Under the pieces are notes generated by a model that had not been told where the DNA came from, made no database searches, and saw only the letters and a list, made by a program, of their open reading frames with translations. Both the position numbers and the translations under genes were made by a program. 64,000 bases of DNA, taken from positions 82,036 to 146,035 of the forward strand of contig JBBRNR010000008.1 of assembly GCA_038230215.1 (NCBI GenBank). The letters run 5' to 3'. Each line of letters starts with the position of its first letter. Position 1 is the first letter of the stretch. This stretch comes from DASVRZ01 sp038230215. GTDB taxonomy: Bacteria > Verrucomicrobiota > Verrucomicrobiia > Chthoniobacterales > DASVRZ01. Of the stretch, positions 1 through 8,169 are shown piece by piece.

Positions 1-684
1 AAGGAACTCCATTTCCTCGGCGACGAACTCGAAGCCCCGGCCAAACCATTCGTCGTCATCCTCGGCGGCGCGAAAGTCTCCGACAAAATCCAAGTCATCG
101 ACGCCTTGCTCGAAAAAGCCGACACCATTCTCATCGGCGGCGGCATGGCCTACACTTTCGGCCTCGCGCTCGGCAAAAAAATCGGCAAATCCCTCTCCGA
201 ACCCGACAAAGTGGACACCGCCAAAGCCGCACTCGCCAAGGCGAAAGCCAAGGGAGTTAAATTCCTATTGCCAGTCGATAATTACATCGTCGAGACGTTG
301 GATTTCAAAAACAAAACCGTCAGCCCCGGTAAATTCACTGAACCCGGCGGCGACATTCCCGATGGCTGGGAAGGCGTCGATATCGGACCGGAAACGATCA
401 AATTGTTCTCCGCTGAAATCGCTTCCGCCAAAACTGTCCTCTGGAACGGCCCCATGGGAGTTTTCGAGATTAAAGACTGCGCCAAAGGCACCTTTGCCCT
501 CGCCGAAGTCATCGCGCAAAATCAAGCCGCCAAAACCATCATCGGCGGCGGAGACAGCGTAAAAGCCGTCAAGCGCGCGGGCGTTTCCGACAAAGTCACC
601 TTCATTTCCACGGGTGGCGGCGCGAGCCTCGAACTCCTCGAAGGCAAAGTCCTCCCCGGCGTCGCCGCACTCGCCGACAAATAG
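1..684 (+). CDS. pgk: Phosphoglycerate kinase, C-terminal part (5' end outside window)
   Basis: Phosphoglycerate kinase transfers phosphate from 1,3-bisphosphoglycerate to ADP in cytosolic glycolysis. The reading frame is open from base 1, so the N-terminal half lies outside the window. The visible part starts just before the interdomain segment VILGGAKVSDKI, typical of Pgk. It contains LWNGPMGVFE and the nucleotide-binding stretch IIGGGDSVKA, followed by FISTGGGASLELLEGK near the C-terminus. It is followed after 2 nt by a protease-like gene and then by tpiA, so these probably form a glycolytic operon. The assignment is secure; only the start is missing. Confidence 0.97.
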   Translation, partial: KELHFLGDELEAPAKPFVVILGGAKVSDKIQVIDALLEKADTILIGGGMAYTFGLALGKKIGKSLSEPDKVDTAKAALAKAKAKGVKFLLPVDNYIVETLDFKNKTVSPGKFTEPGGDIPDGWEGVDIGPETIKLFSAEIASAKTVLWNGPMGVFEIKDCAKGTFALAEVIAQNQAAKTIIGGGDSVKAVKRAGVSDKVTFISTGGGASLELLEGKVLPGVAALADK

Positions 685-686
685 CC

Positions 687-1067
687 ATGGGTCTGGCGTA
701 TTCCAATGTCACTCTGAGCAATCCGCGTCTTCCCGATTTATTGCCGGTCGAGGCAAACGCTTTGGCAGATACAGGTTCAGTCCATCTTTGCATCCCAAAT
801 CATCTGGCCACGCAACTCAAGCTCGAAACTTACGACACCAAGGAAGTCACCATCGTCCACGGCACCCGCCATATCGTTCCTTACGTGGGTCCGATTCAAA
901 TGACCTTTAAAAACCGCACCGGCTTCTTCGGCGCATTGGTTTTAGGCAATGAAGTCTTGCTCGGAGCCATTCCGATGGAAGACATGGATTTGATCGTCGT
1001 GCCCAGAACCCGAACAGTGGATGTGAATCCGGAAAATCCAAACATCGCCTGCTCTATCGCCAAATAA
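687..1067 (+). CDS. Retropepsin-like (clan AA) aspartic protease family protein
   Basis: This 126-residue protein has the single aspartic-protease signature ADTGS (Asp28), followed by a hydrophobic segment HLCIP and a later glycine-containing strand region GALVLGNEVLLGAIPMED. One DTG motif in a chain this short is the pattern of clan AA proteases that act as homodimers, like retropepsins. No signal peptide or membrane segment is seen, so a cytosolic location is likely. The start ATG is 2 nt after the pgk stop and the stop lies 13 nt before tpiA, so the gene sits inside a glycolytic operon with no obvious functional link. Proteolytic activity is inferred from the motif only. Confidence 0.72.
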   Translation: MGLAYSNVTLSNPRLPDLLPVEANALADTGSVHLCIPNHLATQLKLETYDTKEVTIVHGTRHIVPYVGPIQMTFKNRTGFFGALVLGNEVLLGAIPMEDMDLIVVPRTRTVDVNPENPNIACSIAK

Positions 1068-1080
1068 CACTGAAACTTGA

Positions 1081-1851
1081 ATGAGAAAAAAAATCCTCGC
1101 TGCCAACTGGAAGATGAACATGACAAATGGGGAGGCCCAGTCGTTTATGGAGAGCTTCCTCCGCGAGATCGGCGATGAACTTGACGTCGAAGTCGTCATC
1201 ATTCCGCCGTTTCTGTCCATTGCCACTGTCACCGAGGCGCTTAGCAAACACCAAAGCGTCAAAGTCGGCGCGCAAAACATGCACTTCGAGAAATCGGGTG
1301 CCTTCACCGGTGAAATCAGCGCCGGCATGTTGCGCGACCTCTACGTTCGCTTCGTCGTTCTCGGCCACAGCGAACGCCGTGCGCTCTTCGGCGAGACCGA
1401 TGAGATCATCAACAAAAAAGTCAAAGCCGCCCACGTCGCCGCCCTGCGCCCGATCTTTTGCATCGGCGAAACGCTTGAAGAACGCGACGCCAATCAAGTG
1501 GAAATCGTCCTGGAAAGACAACTCCGGGGCGGCCTCGCCGACCTCACTTCCAAGGAAATCGTCGAAACCGTCATCGCCTACGAGCCCGTGTGGGCCATCG
1601 GCACCGGACGCACCGCGAGCCCTGAGCAGGCCCAGGAGGCGCACGCATTTATTCGCAAAACCGTCGCCGCTCTAACCGATCAGTCCACAGCCGACCGGAT
1701 CCGCATCCAATATGGCGGCAGTGTAAAACCGGAAAACACCGCAGCCCTCATGTCGCAGCCCGACATCGACGGCGCACTCGTCGGAGGAGCCAGCCTCGAC
1801 GCCCGCAGCTTCGCCCAGATCGTCCAGAACACAGTCAAACTCGTCCAGTAA
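1081..1851 (+). CDS. tpiA: Triosephosphate isomerase
   Basis: TpiA interconverts dihydroxyacetone phosphate and glyceraldehyde 3-phosphate in glycolysis and gluconeogenesis. At 256 residues it has the normal TIM-barrel length. The substrate-binding N9 and K11 are in AANWKM. The electrophile His96 is in GHSERR, the catalytic base Glu168 is in AYEPVWAIGTG, whose loop 6 closes over the substrate, and the phosphate-binding YGGSVKPEN lies near the C-terminus. It follows pgk and the protease-like gene at short spacing, consistent with one transcript. Confidence 0.98.
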   Translation: MRKKILAANWKMNMTNGEAQSFMESFLREIGDELDVEVVIIPPFLSIATVTEALSKHQSVKVGAQNMHFEKSGAFTGEISAGMLRDLYVRFVVLGHSERRALFGETDEIINKKVKAAHVAALRPIFCIGETLEERDANQVEIVLERQLRGGLADLTSKEIVETVIAYEPVWAIGTGRTASPEQAQEAHAFIRKTVAALTDQSTADRIRIQYGGSVKPENTAALMSQPDIDGALVGGASLDARSFAQIVQNTVKLVQ

Positions 1852-1866
1852 ACTCTCCTTTATTCC

Positions 1867-2339
1867 ATGAAACGCCTTCTTTTTCTCTGTCTGGCACTTT
1901 TGCTCCTGATGCCTGCCGAGGCTCAGACACCCGTTGAGACCACTCCGGTCACTCCTGAGAAAAGAGCGGAAATCGAGAAGATGCTCCGCCTCACAGGCAT
2001 GGAAAAGCTGATGGACCAGATGAAGACCAGATGCTCAGCCAGTTCCAGACTGTAACGCCAAATGCCCCGGCAGATTTTTGGAAAAAATTTTCCGACAAGA
2101 TGGATATGAGGGAACTAATCGAAATCATCATCCCCATCTACGACAAGTATTACACGCTGGAGGATCTACGAGCGGTCAACATTTTTTACTCGTCTGCTAC
2201 AGGCCAGAAAATCCTTACCACACTGCCCCAACTCATGCAGGAAAGCATGACCGCCGGACAAAAATGGGGTGAAAAAGTAGGCAAAAAGGCGGTCGATGAA
2301 ATAGCTGCCGAGGCCAAAGCTAAACCCAAATCCAGCTAA
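1867..2339 (+). pseudogene. DUF2059-type exported protein broken by a frameshift
   Basis: Two overlapping frames together make one DUF2059-like protein. The first (1867-2055) gives a signal peptide (MKRLLFLCLALLLLMPAEAQ) and the start of the domain, ending in MEKLMDQMK. The second frame continues from about 2028 with QMLSQFQ and runs through DFWKKFSDKMDMRELIEIII and the region ending at 2339. The join needs one extra base near 2024-2028, so there is a one-base deletion relative to an intact gene, or a sequencing error. An intact protein would be periplasmic; the function of DUF2059 proteins is unknown. It lies 15 nt after tpiA. Confidence 0.7.
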
Positions 2340-2482
2340 GATTCTCCGGTCGCGCAGATTGCCAGAGGTTTTCGGCAAAAGCTGGACATATCCGGTAACT
2401 TTCTGGAAATAAGAATCTGTAGTGGGCAGCCAAGGTTGATTCCGCCACCGCAAACGTCCCGAGGCTGAGTTAGATTTCGCTC

Positions 2483-2809
2483 ATGCGAATCGTTTTTGTG
2501 AATCAGGACCATGCGCGGGTTGGTTTCTACAAGTCAGTGCTGGATGAGATGGGCATTCCCAGTTTCATTCGCAACGAATTTAGCAATAACGGCCTGACTG
2601 AGATGCCGTCGGGGCTGTTTTTCCCGACGCTCTGCGTGATCGATGATGAGGATTATGACGAGGCGATGCGGATTCTGGGGACAATTTATTACGGAGGCGC
2701 GTCCCCATTGCCGGACTGGATTTGCGCGAAATGTCAGGCAGAAGTGCCGGGAAATTTCGATTTGTGTTGGCAGTGCGGTGCTTTCCACGAGAACACCAGC
2801 TCGTCGTAA
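2483..2809 (+). CDS. DUF2007-like protein with C-terminal zinc ribbon
   Basis: This is a 108-residue soluble protein. The N-terminal ~70 residues resemble the DUF2007 (putative signal-transducing) fold: a beta strand MRIVFVNQ, then a helix that would cover a position in a related chain, and a late LCVIDDEDYDEAMRIL segment. The C-terminus has two cysteine pairs, CAKC and CWQC, spaced as in a small zinc ribbon. DUF2007 proteins with such a tail are common in Verrucomicrobia and Planctomycetes, but their role is unknown. The start ATG is the first in frame after the upstream gap; there is no clear operon partner. Confidence 0.7.
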   Translation: MRIVFVNQDHARVGFYKSVLDEMGIPSFIRNEFSNNGLTEMPSGLFFPTLCVIDDEDYDEAMRILGTIYYGGASPLPDWICAKCQAEVPGNFDLCWQCGAFHENTSSS

Positions 2810-3007
2810 ATCAGATCAAACTTGCGAGCGGGCTGCGAGTCTGACTGAAAAAATCTCTCTCCGGCTATCGGATGCAGTAAGGCCTGCACCCTAAATAAAA
2901 TGGCCTCGGTGACGCAGTCGGAACCGACACGGACTGATTGCCTGATTTCCTTGATTTATAATCACCTGCTGTTCTTGCGCGGGCGAATTTTTATCGTCTA
3001 GTTGCGC

Positions 3008-4486
3008 ATGACCGACCCCGTTCCCTTCGCCAAAGGCGACCGCATCACACACACCCTCCTCCCCCGCATGGCAAATCGCCACGGGCTCATCGCCGGCGCA
3101 ACTGGGACGGGAAAAACGGTTACGCTGCGAGTGCTGGCGGAGCGGTTTAGCAACATGGGCGTGCCGGTTTTTCTCGCCGATGTGAAGGGTGATGTCTCCG
3201 GCATCGGCCAGGCAGGCGCGGCCAATGAGCGGATCGATCAACGCCAAAAAGACTTGGGTTTGAAGACACTCACCTTTCAAGAATTTCCCGTGCGTTTCTG
3301 GGATATCTTCGGGGTGGAGGGTCATCCAGTGCGGGCAACGGTTTCCGAGATGGGCCCGCTTCTGATGGGGCGTTTGCTTGGGCTGAACGAGGTCCAGGGC
3401 GGTGTGCTGAGTTTGGTTTTCAAGATCGCCGACGACCAGAAACTGCTCTTGCTCGACCTGAAGGATCTGCGTGCAATGCTCTCCCATGTGGCGGAAAATG
3501 CAGCCCAGTACCAGACGAATTATGGCAATGTCTCGTCGGCTAGCGTGGGGGCGATTCAACGCGGGTTGCTGGCACTGCAAGCGCAGGGCGGCGATCAATT
3601 TTTTGGTGAGCCAGCGCTCGATTTAGATGATTTGATGCAGGTGGAGAATGGCCGGGGTGTGATTAATCTTCTCGCCGCCGACAAGCTGATCAATTCGCCG
3701 AATCTTTACGCGACTTTCCTGCTCTGGCTGATGTCGGAGTTGTTTGAGCGACTGCCCGAGGTAGGTGATCCAGACAAGCCGAAGATCGCTTTTTTCTTCG
3801 ACGAAGCGCATCTGCTTTTCAATGACGCGCCGGATTTTCTCCAGCAAAAGATCGAGCAAGTCGTGCGACTTATCCGGTCGAAGGGTGTGGGTATTTATTT
3901 CGTGACGCAAAGTCCGCTCGACATCCCGGAGTCGGTCCTCGGCCAGCTCGGCAACCGCGTCCAGCACGCGCTTCGGGCCTTTACCCCACGCGACCAGAAA
4001 GCCGTGAAAACCGCAGCGGACACATTCCGAGCCAACCCGAAACTGAACACGGCGGAGGTCATCACCCAGCTCGGTGTGGGAGAGGCACTGGTCTCGACTC
4101 TCGACGAAAAAGGCACTCCGGAGATCGTCGATCGGTGCTTGATTTATCCCCCAGAGTCGCGTCTGACTCCGCTCACGCCCGAGGAACGGAAGGCGACGAT
4201 CCAAGCCAGCGATCTATACGGGCATTACGAGAAAGCAGTGGACCGCGAGTCGGCTTACGAATTATTGCAGACCAAAACCATCGCGAAAACGGCCGAAACC
4301 GCTGCCGCCGCGCCGCCCAGTGCGGAGAAACCGTCGGAATTTGCCAAGATCGCGACCAGCGTCGGCACAAGCGTGCTGCGGGCGATGGGAACGCAGATGG
4401 GCCGACAAATCGTGCGCGGCGTCCTCGGCAGCATCATGGGCGGAGTGTTGGGCGGAAGCACCCGCCGTTCGTCGCGCCGCTACTAG
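3008..4486 (+). CDS. HerA-like ATPase of the DUF853 (YjgR) family
   Basis: The protein is a 492-residue P-loop ATPase of the HerA/FtsK-like superfamily. Walker A is GATGTGKT at residues 30-37, the following strand VFLADVKGDVSG is typical of DUF853, and Walker B is IAFFFDEAHLLF near residue 260. A further conserved block is GVGIYFVTQSPLDIPESVLGQL. The C-terminus is Ala/Pro-rich and ends in an Arg/Ser-rich tail after a glycine-rich segment. The family is widespread but its substrate is unknown; DNA translocation is an inference from HerA. A TTG two codons upstream (3002) is an alternative start. No clear Shine-Dalgarno sequence was seen. Confidence 0.85.
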   Translation: MTDPVPFAKGDRITHTLLPRMANRHGLIAGATGTGKTVTLRVLAERFSNMGVPVFLADVKGDVSGIGQAGAANERIDQRQKDLGLKTLTFQEFPVRFWDIFGVEGHPVRATVSEMGPLLMGRLLGLNEVQGGVLSLVFKIADDQKLLLLDLKDLRAMLSHVAENAAQYQTNYGNVSSASVGAIQRGLLALQAQGGDQFFGEPALDLDDLMQVENGRGVINLLAADKLINSPNLYATFLLWLMSELFERLPEVGDPDKPKIAFFFDEAHLLFNDAPDFLQQKIEQVVRLIRSKGVGIYFVTQSPLDIPESVLGQLGNRVQHALRAFTPRDQKAVKTAADTFRANPKLNTAEVITQLGVGEALVSTLDEKGTPEIVDRCLIYPPESRLTPLTPEERKATIQASDLYGHYEKAVDRESAYELLQTKTIAKTAETAAAAPPSAEKPSEFAKIATSVGTSVLRAMGTQMGRQIVRGVLGSIMGGVLGGSTRRSSRRY

Positions 4487-4602
4487 CGCATGGCTTAAAC
4501 ATACTCGCTGCTGGCCTGGTCTAGCATCTCCGAGATCATGGGACTAGGCCGCCCAATCGGCCGTGGAAAAAAGACTCAGACGCCCTCTATTTATTTACTA
4601 GG

Positions 4603-4675
<73 letters not shown>

Positions 4676-4856
4676 GCGAAATAAACTGGCCAATACTATG
4701 CCAGAGTCGAATGCCACCGCAATGAAGTTTGGCATGGATCGCGGAACGTCTTTCTGCTACCGAAAAAAGATGAAAAATAGCGGCGAAGCGAAGTCTTGAC
4801 CTGATTACAAACGGGCCGTTACGCTTCCGATTCGACTTTAACTGGAGAACAACATT

Positions 4857-5297
4857 TTGGAACTCAAAGAAATCAAATCCCTCATCGATCTCATGAAGAA
4901 AAATGACCTCTCGGTCTTCAAAATGGAGAACGAAGGCTTCAAGATCACCCTAAAAAAAGGCTCGGACTTTCAGCCGACTGTCACTTATTCCGCTCCTCTG
5001 GCTGCCGCTGCTCCCGCAGCCGCCAGCCCCCTGGCTGCCCCCGTCGCTGAAGCCAAGCCCGTTGGAAAAGAAATCGTCTCGCCCATGGTTGGCACGTTTT
5101 ATCGTTCGCCCGCGCCGGAAGCGCCGCCTTTCGTCGAAGTCGGCGATGAAGTGAATGAGGAAACGGTCGTTTGCATCATCGAGGCGATGAAAGTGATGAA
5201 TGAAATCAAAGCCGAATGTCGCGGCACCGTTCTGGAAGTCGCTGCGGAAGTCGGCAAGCCGGTGCAATTTGGCCAGGCTCTTTTCCGCGTTAAATAA
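4857..5297 (+). CDS. accB: Acetyl-CoA carboxylase biotin carboxyl carrier protein
   Basis: AccB carries biotin between the carboxylase and carboxyltransferase parts of acetyl-CoA carboxylase, the first step of fatty-acid synthesis. The 146-residue protein has an N-terminal helix, a flexible Ala/Pro linker (about residues 45-70) and a C-terminal biotinyl domain. The biotin site EAMKVM has Lys112. The start is a TTG at 4857, supported by a GGAGA ribosome-binding sequence 8 nt upstream and by the normal family N-terminus. accC begins 6 nt after the stop, the usual accBC operon. Confidence 0.96.
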   Translation: MELKEIKSLIDLMKKNDLSVFKMENEGFKITLKKGSDFQPTVTYSAPLAAAAPAAASPLAAPVAEAKPVGKEIVSPMVGTFYRSPAPEAPPFVEVGDEVNEETVVCIIEAMKVMNEIKAECRGTVLEVAAEVGKPVQFGQALFRVK

Positions 5298-5303
5298 AAT
5301 CCG

Positions 5304-6659
5304 ATGTTTCGCAAAATCCTAGTCGCCAATCGTGGCGAAATTGCCCTGCGGGTTCTGCGGGCCTGCCGCGAACTCGGCGTGAAAACGGTCGCCGTTTACT
5401 CCGAGGCAGACGTGGATTCGCTTCACGTCCAGCTCGCTGATGAGGCGATTTGCATCGGTGCAGCACCGAGCGCGGACAGTTATTTAAAGATCGACCGGAT
5501 CATCAGCGCGGCGGAAATCGCTGACGTCGATGCGATCCATCCGGGTTACGGTTTTTTGGCGGAGAACGCCCATTTCGCGGAGATCTGCGAGAGCTGCAAC
5601 ATCAAATTCATCGGCCCCAAACCCGCCACCATCCGTGCGATGGGCGATAAAGCCACCGCCCGCGCCAACGCCATCGCCGCTGGTGTGCCCATTTCTCCTG
5701 GCAGCGACGGCATCGTCGAGACCGAGGACGAGGCCCGCACCGTGGTCAAGCGCATCGGTTTTCCCGTCATGATCAAGGCGGTCGCCGGAGGCGGCGGACG
5801 CGGAATGCGCATGGCGCACAACGAAGTTAGCCTCGTCCAAGGTTTCCATGCAGCTCGCATGGAAGCGGACAAAGCTTTCGGAAATCCGGCGGTTTACATC
5901 GAGAAACTCATCGTCAACCCGCACCACATCGAGTTCCAGATCATGGCCGATTCGCACGGCCAGATCATCCATTTGGGCGAGCGCGATTGCTCGATTCAGC
6001 GTCGCAACCAGAAAGTCGTCGAGGAATGTCCCTCGCCCCTGATGACTCCCGAATTGCGCAAGAAAATGGGCGATTCCGCCGTTGCGCTGGCCAAAACCGT
6101 TGGCTACGAAAACGCTGGCACCATGGAGTTCCTCGTCGATGACGACGGCGGCTTCTACTTCATGGAAATGAACACCCGCATCCAGGTCGAGCACCCGGTC
6201 ACTGAGGAAGTCTATGGCTGCGATCTCGTCAAAGAGCAGATCCTCATTGCCGCCGGCGAGCACCTTTCCGAGCACGTCGTCAACGCCACCCCTCGCGCGC
6301 ACGCCATCGAATGCCGCATCAATGCCGAAGACCCGGCGCACAATTTCCAGCCTTCGCCCGGCAAGATCGAACTCTACTACGCCCCTGGTGGCCGCGGAGT
6401 TCGCATCGATTCGCACGTCTATTCCGGTTACACCATTCCGCCGAATTACGATTCCATGATCGGCAAGCTCATCACCATCGGAGCCAACCGCCACAACGCC
6501 GTCCTCCGCATGCAACGCGCCCTCAGCGAATACATCGTCAGCGGGATTAAAACGACCATTCCGTTCCAGCTTGAGATCATGAAAAACCCGGATTTCCTTC
6601 GTGGAAAATACGACACCGGCTTCATCGAAAAGATGCTCAGCAGCAAACTCGTCCGCTAG
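5304..6659 (+). CDS. accC: Acetyl-CoA carboxylase biotin carboxylase subunit
   Basis: AccC uses ATP and bicarbonate to carboxylate the biotin of AccB. The 451-residue protein has the full ATP-grasp layout: N-terminal KILVANRGEIA, glycine loop AGGGGRGMRM at 161-170, and the active-site segment EMNTRIQVEHPVTE, in which Glu288, Asn290, Arg292 and Glu296 fall at the same numbers as in the E. coli enzyme. It follows accB by 6 nt and ends with a normal C-terminal domain. The carboxyltransferase genes are not in this window. Confidence 0.98.
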   Translation: MFRKILVANRGEIALRVLRACRELGVKTVAVYSEADVDSLHVQLADEAICIGAAPSADSYLKIDRIISAAEIADVDAIHPGYGFLAENAHFAEICESCNIKFIGPKPATIRAMGDKATARANAIAAGVPISPGSDGIVETEDEARTVVKRIGFPVMIKAVAGGGGRGMRMAHNEVSLVQGFHAARMEADKAFGNPAVYIEKLIVNPHHIEFQIMADSHGQIIHLGERDCSIQRRNQKVVEECPSPLMTPELRKKMGDSAVALAKTVGYENAGTMEFLVDDDGGFYFMEMNTRIQVEHPVTEEVYGCDLVKEQILIAAGEHLSEHVVNATPRAHAIECRINAEDPAHNFQPSPGKIELYYAPGGRGVRIDSHVYSGYTIPPNYDSMIGKLITIGANRHNAVLRMQRALSEYIVSGIKTTIPFQLEIMKNPDFLRGKYDTGFIEKMLSSKLVR

Positions 6660-6704
6660 TCCCATCCGAGTTCCAACGGACTCCGCCGCCATGTCCCGGT
6701 TAGT

Positions 6705-6721
6705 GCAGGCTTCCAGCCTGC
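6705..6721. repeat. Short perfect palindrome in the accC-thiE gap
   Basis: The bases GCAGGCT-TCC-AGCCTGC form a 7-bp inverted repeat with a 3-nt loop between accC and thiE. It could act as a weak transcription stop, but there is no T-run after it. Short palindromes of this form are often dispersed in intergenic DNA; I see only this copy in the window. Confidence 0.5.
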
Positions 6722-6755
6722 TGTTCGGGGCATCTTGCTCCGAATCCCCATTCCC

Positions 6756-7379
6756 ATGAAACTTGCAACCGCCACCCTCTACGGAATTTTAGACCTGGGT
6801 TACATCGAAATCTCCCAAACCAGGGAGTTCGCCCGGCAAATGATCGCTGGCGGCGTCGATATCGTGCAACTCCGCGCTAAAAAACTCCCCGCCGAGCCGT
6901 TCGCGCAGATCGCGATGGAACTCGTCCCACTTTTCCAAGCCGCCGGTATTCCCTTCATCCTCAACGACCACCCCGAACTCGTCGAAAGCACCGGCGCCAC
7001 CGGCGCACACGTCGGCCAGGACGACCTCTCCGTCGCCCAAGCCCGCCAGCTTGCCGGACCCCGCGCCATCATCGGGAAATCCACCCACTCCGTCGCCCAA
7101 GCCCTCGCTGGCGCCGCCGAGGCGGATTACATCGGCTTCGGCCCGCTCTTCGCCACGCCGACCAAGCCCGATTACCCCCCCATCGGCCTCGACGACATCC
7201 GCCGCGTCCACGAATCCACTGGGACTCCCATCTTCTGCATTGGCGGCATCCAACTGGAAAACCTCCCCACCGTCCTCGCCGCCGGAGCGCGCCGCGTCGT
7301 CATCGTCTCCGGCCTCCTCCAAGCCCCCGACCTCGTCACCTATTGCCGCGAAGTGAAGCAGCTGCTGGATCGTCCCTAA
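6756..7379 (+). CDS. thiE: Thiamine-phosphate synthase
   Basis: ThiE joins the pyrimidine and thiazole moieties to make thiamine phosphate. It is a TIM barrel of about 207 residues. Family features visible are the early GGVDIVQLRAKK, the ILNDHPELV segment, the GAHVGQDD loop, GKSTHS, YIGFGPLFATPTKPD, which binds the phosphates, and CIGGI near the end. A TTG at 6735 would add seven residues that do not look native, so the ATG is preferred. No thiamine riboswitch is evident upstream. Confidence 0.92.
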   Translation: MKLATATLYGILDLGYIEISQTREFARQMIAGGVDIVQLRAKKLPAEPFAQIAMELVPLFQAAGIPFILNDHPELVESTGATGAHVGQDDLSVAQARQLAGPRAIIGKSTHSVAQALAGAAEADYIGFGPLFATPTKPDYPPIGLDDIRRVHESTGTPIFCIGGIQLENLPTVLAAGARRVVIVSGLLQAPDLVTYCREVKQLLDRP

Positions 7380-7381
7380 CG

Positions 7382-7552
7382 TCAGTTCCACCCACTGAGC
7401 GTTGGCAGATAGAGCTGAGTCGGCTCAAACCATAAAGCGCCGGTGGAAGAAAAACGGACGCCATCAGAAAGTAGGTATAGCTCCAAGCGGGTCGAGAAAG
7501 GAGAGCATCCCGAAGAAAGGACAAGCGCAAACAACAGTAAAGATCCAGCCAC
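7382..7552 (-). CDS. Possible small lipoprotein, 56 residues, at distal end of the cassette array
   Basis: A short minus-strand frame beginning with GTG (7552-7550) encodes a hydrophobic leader ending in the lipobox LSSGC (Cys16), then about 40 residues rich in Leu and aromatic residues, ending at a TGA next to the thiE stop. The leader plus lipobox is the main evidence. The orientation matches all genes of the array. There is no ATG or clear ribosome-binding site, and it may be the remnant of a longer gene. The opposite-strand frame over 7402-7725 has no such features. Confidence 0.35.
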   Translation of the reverse strand: MAGSLLLFALVLSSGCSPFSTRLELYLLSDGVRFSSTGALWFEPTQLYLPTLSGWN

Positions 7553-7599
7553 GAATGGAGGAAATGTCGCCGCTCAAGGTCTGGAAAGAGCAAAGAAGA

Positions 7600-7770
7600 C
7601 TAGCGAGACTTAGAGCTAGTTATAGTAATAAATCCAACATCGGGGATCCACGCCTGAGCGATACTAACAAAAAAAGGTCGATGGAAAAGTGTGTAGAGAA
7701 AGCCGCCCCAAGCAGGAATTGCTAATATCCATGTGGCTCGTGAAAGCATTCGATCAAGATTGCTATTCAT
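7600..7770 (-). CDS. Small hydrophobic cassette protein, 56 residues, unknown function
   Basis: The minus-strand ATG at 7770 lies 16 nt from the GTTAGGC core site of the attC-like element at 7787-7823, the same geometry as every other gene of the array. The product has one likely membrane segment, about residues 12-34, containing TWILAIPAWGGFLYTLF, and a short polar tail ending in TSSKSR. It resembles no family I recognise. The stop TAG is at 7600-7602. Support comes from position and composition only, and it may be the front of a gene broken further on. Confidence 0.45.
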   Translation of the reverse strand: MNSNLDRMLSRATWILAIPAWGGFLYTLFHRPFFVSIAQAWIPDVGFITITSSKSR

Positions 7771-7786
7771 GGGGAGAAAGCGAGTC

Positions 7787-7823
7787 GCCTAACGAAAACA
7801 AGATCAGCTCCGTATTGTTAGGT
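7787..7823 (-). other. Truncated attC-like recombination site
   Basis: The plus strand reads GCCTAAC at 7787-7793 and GTTAGGT at 7817-7823, which are the two 7-bp core sites of an attC (RYYYAAC and GTTRRRY). Between them is the block GAAAACAAGATCAGC, also found in the full-length sites further along the array, while the central variable stem is missing. At 37 nt it is shorter than known functional attC sites, so it is probably a deletion derivative. Confidence 0.6.
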
Positions 7824-7835
7824 GCGGGGTGAAAA

Positions 7836-8113
7836 TCAGACATGGCCTGCTCCCATGGAACACTCAGCGTCTCGCGAATGCTCAACAGGACACGGTATGC
7901 CGGTAATCCTCGAAACTCGGAATGTGGCACCATAAGCAAGCCAGCCGAAGAATGGGATTAAGAGGACCAGACTCCAAAATATTTTCTTAGCAACGCTTGC
8001 TTTTCGATGAAAAAACCATAAGCGAATAACAAAACTAAGGCTGATCCAGAGAGAGATACCGCAAAGGATGATACTTAATGACTTGTGAGCGGAAAAAAAT
8101 CGGGTTGAGACAT
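7836..8113 (-). pseudogene. Frameshifted cassette gene for a small membrane protein
   Basis: The minus-strand frame ending at the TGA at 7836-7838 encodes a convincing membrane protein. A first segment contains LWISLSFVIRLWFF, a basic loop HRKASVAKK follows, then IFWSLVLLIPFFGWLAYGA and a polar tail. This frame has no usable start codon. An ATG at 8113, 11 nt from the neighbouring core site, opens a different frame beginning MSQPDFF, and the two join if one T is added to the seven-T run at 8093-8099. The LLIPFFGWLAYGA pattern resembles a small cassette-borne family. A one-base loss, real or a sequencing error, explains why no intact ORF is seen. Confidence 0.6.
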
Positions 8114-8124
8114 GGTCTGCTATG

Positions 8125-8169
8125 CGCCTAAGAAAACAAGATCAGCGATGCTGCCTCGTTTGGTTATGC
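8125..8169 (-). other. Degenerate attC-like recombination site
   Basis: The ends read GCCTAAG (8125-8131) and GTTATGC (8163-8169), each one base from the attC core-site consensus. The interior begins with AAAACAAGATCAGCGA, like the full sites, but the central stem is shortened to give 45 nt. The stop codon of the next gene overlaps the outer core site, as at other sites in the array. Confidence 0.55.

Noticed and set aside
2891..3598. 235-residue minus-strand frame over the HerA-like ATPase
   Set aside because: Antisense shadow of a gene with Walker motifs; no conserved features.
5484..6692. Long minus-strand frame of 402 residues over accC
   Set aside because: Antisense shadow of a highly conserved gene with strong third-position GC; no motif and no start signal.
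7402..7725. 107-residue plus-strand frame after thiE
   Set aside because: It starts with TTG, lacks a ribosome-binding site and is Lys/Arg/Ser-rich; the minus strand shows signal-peptide-like and membrane-like frames instead.
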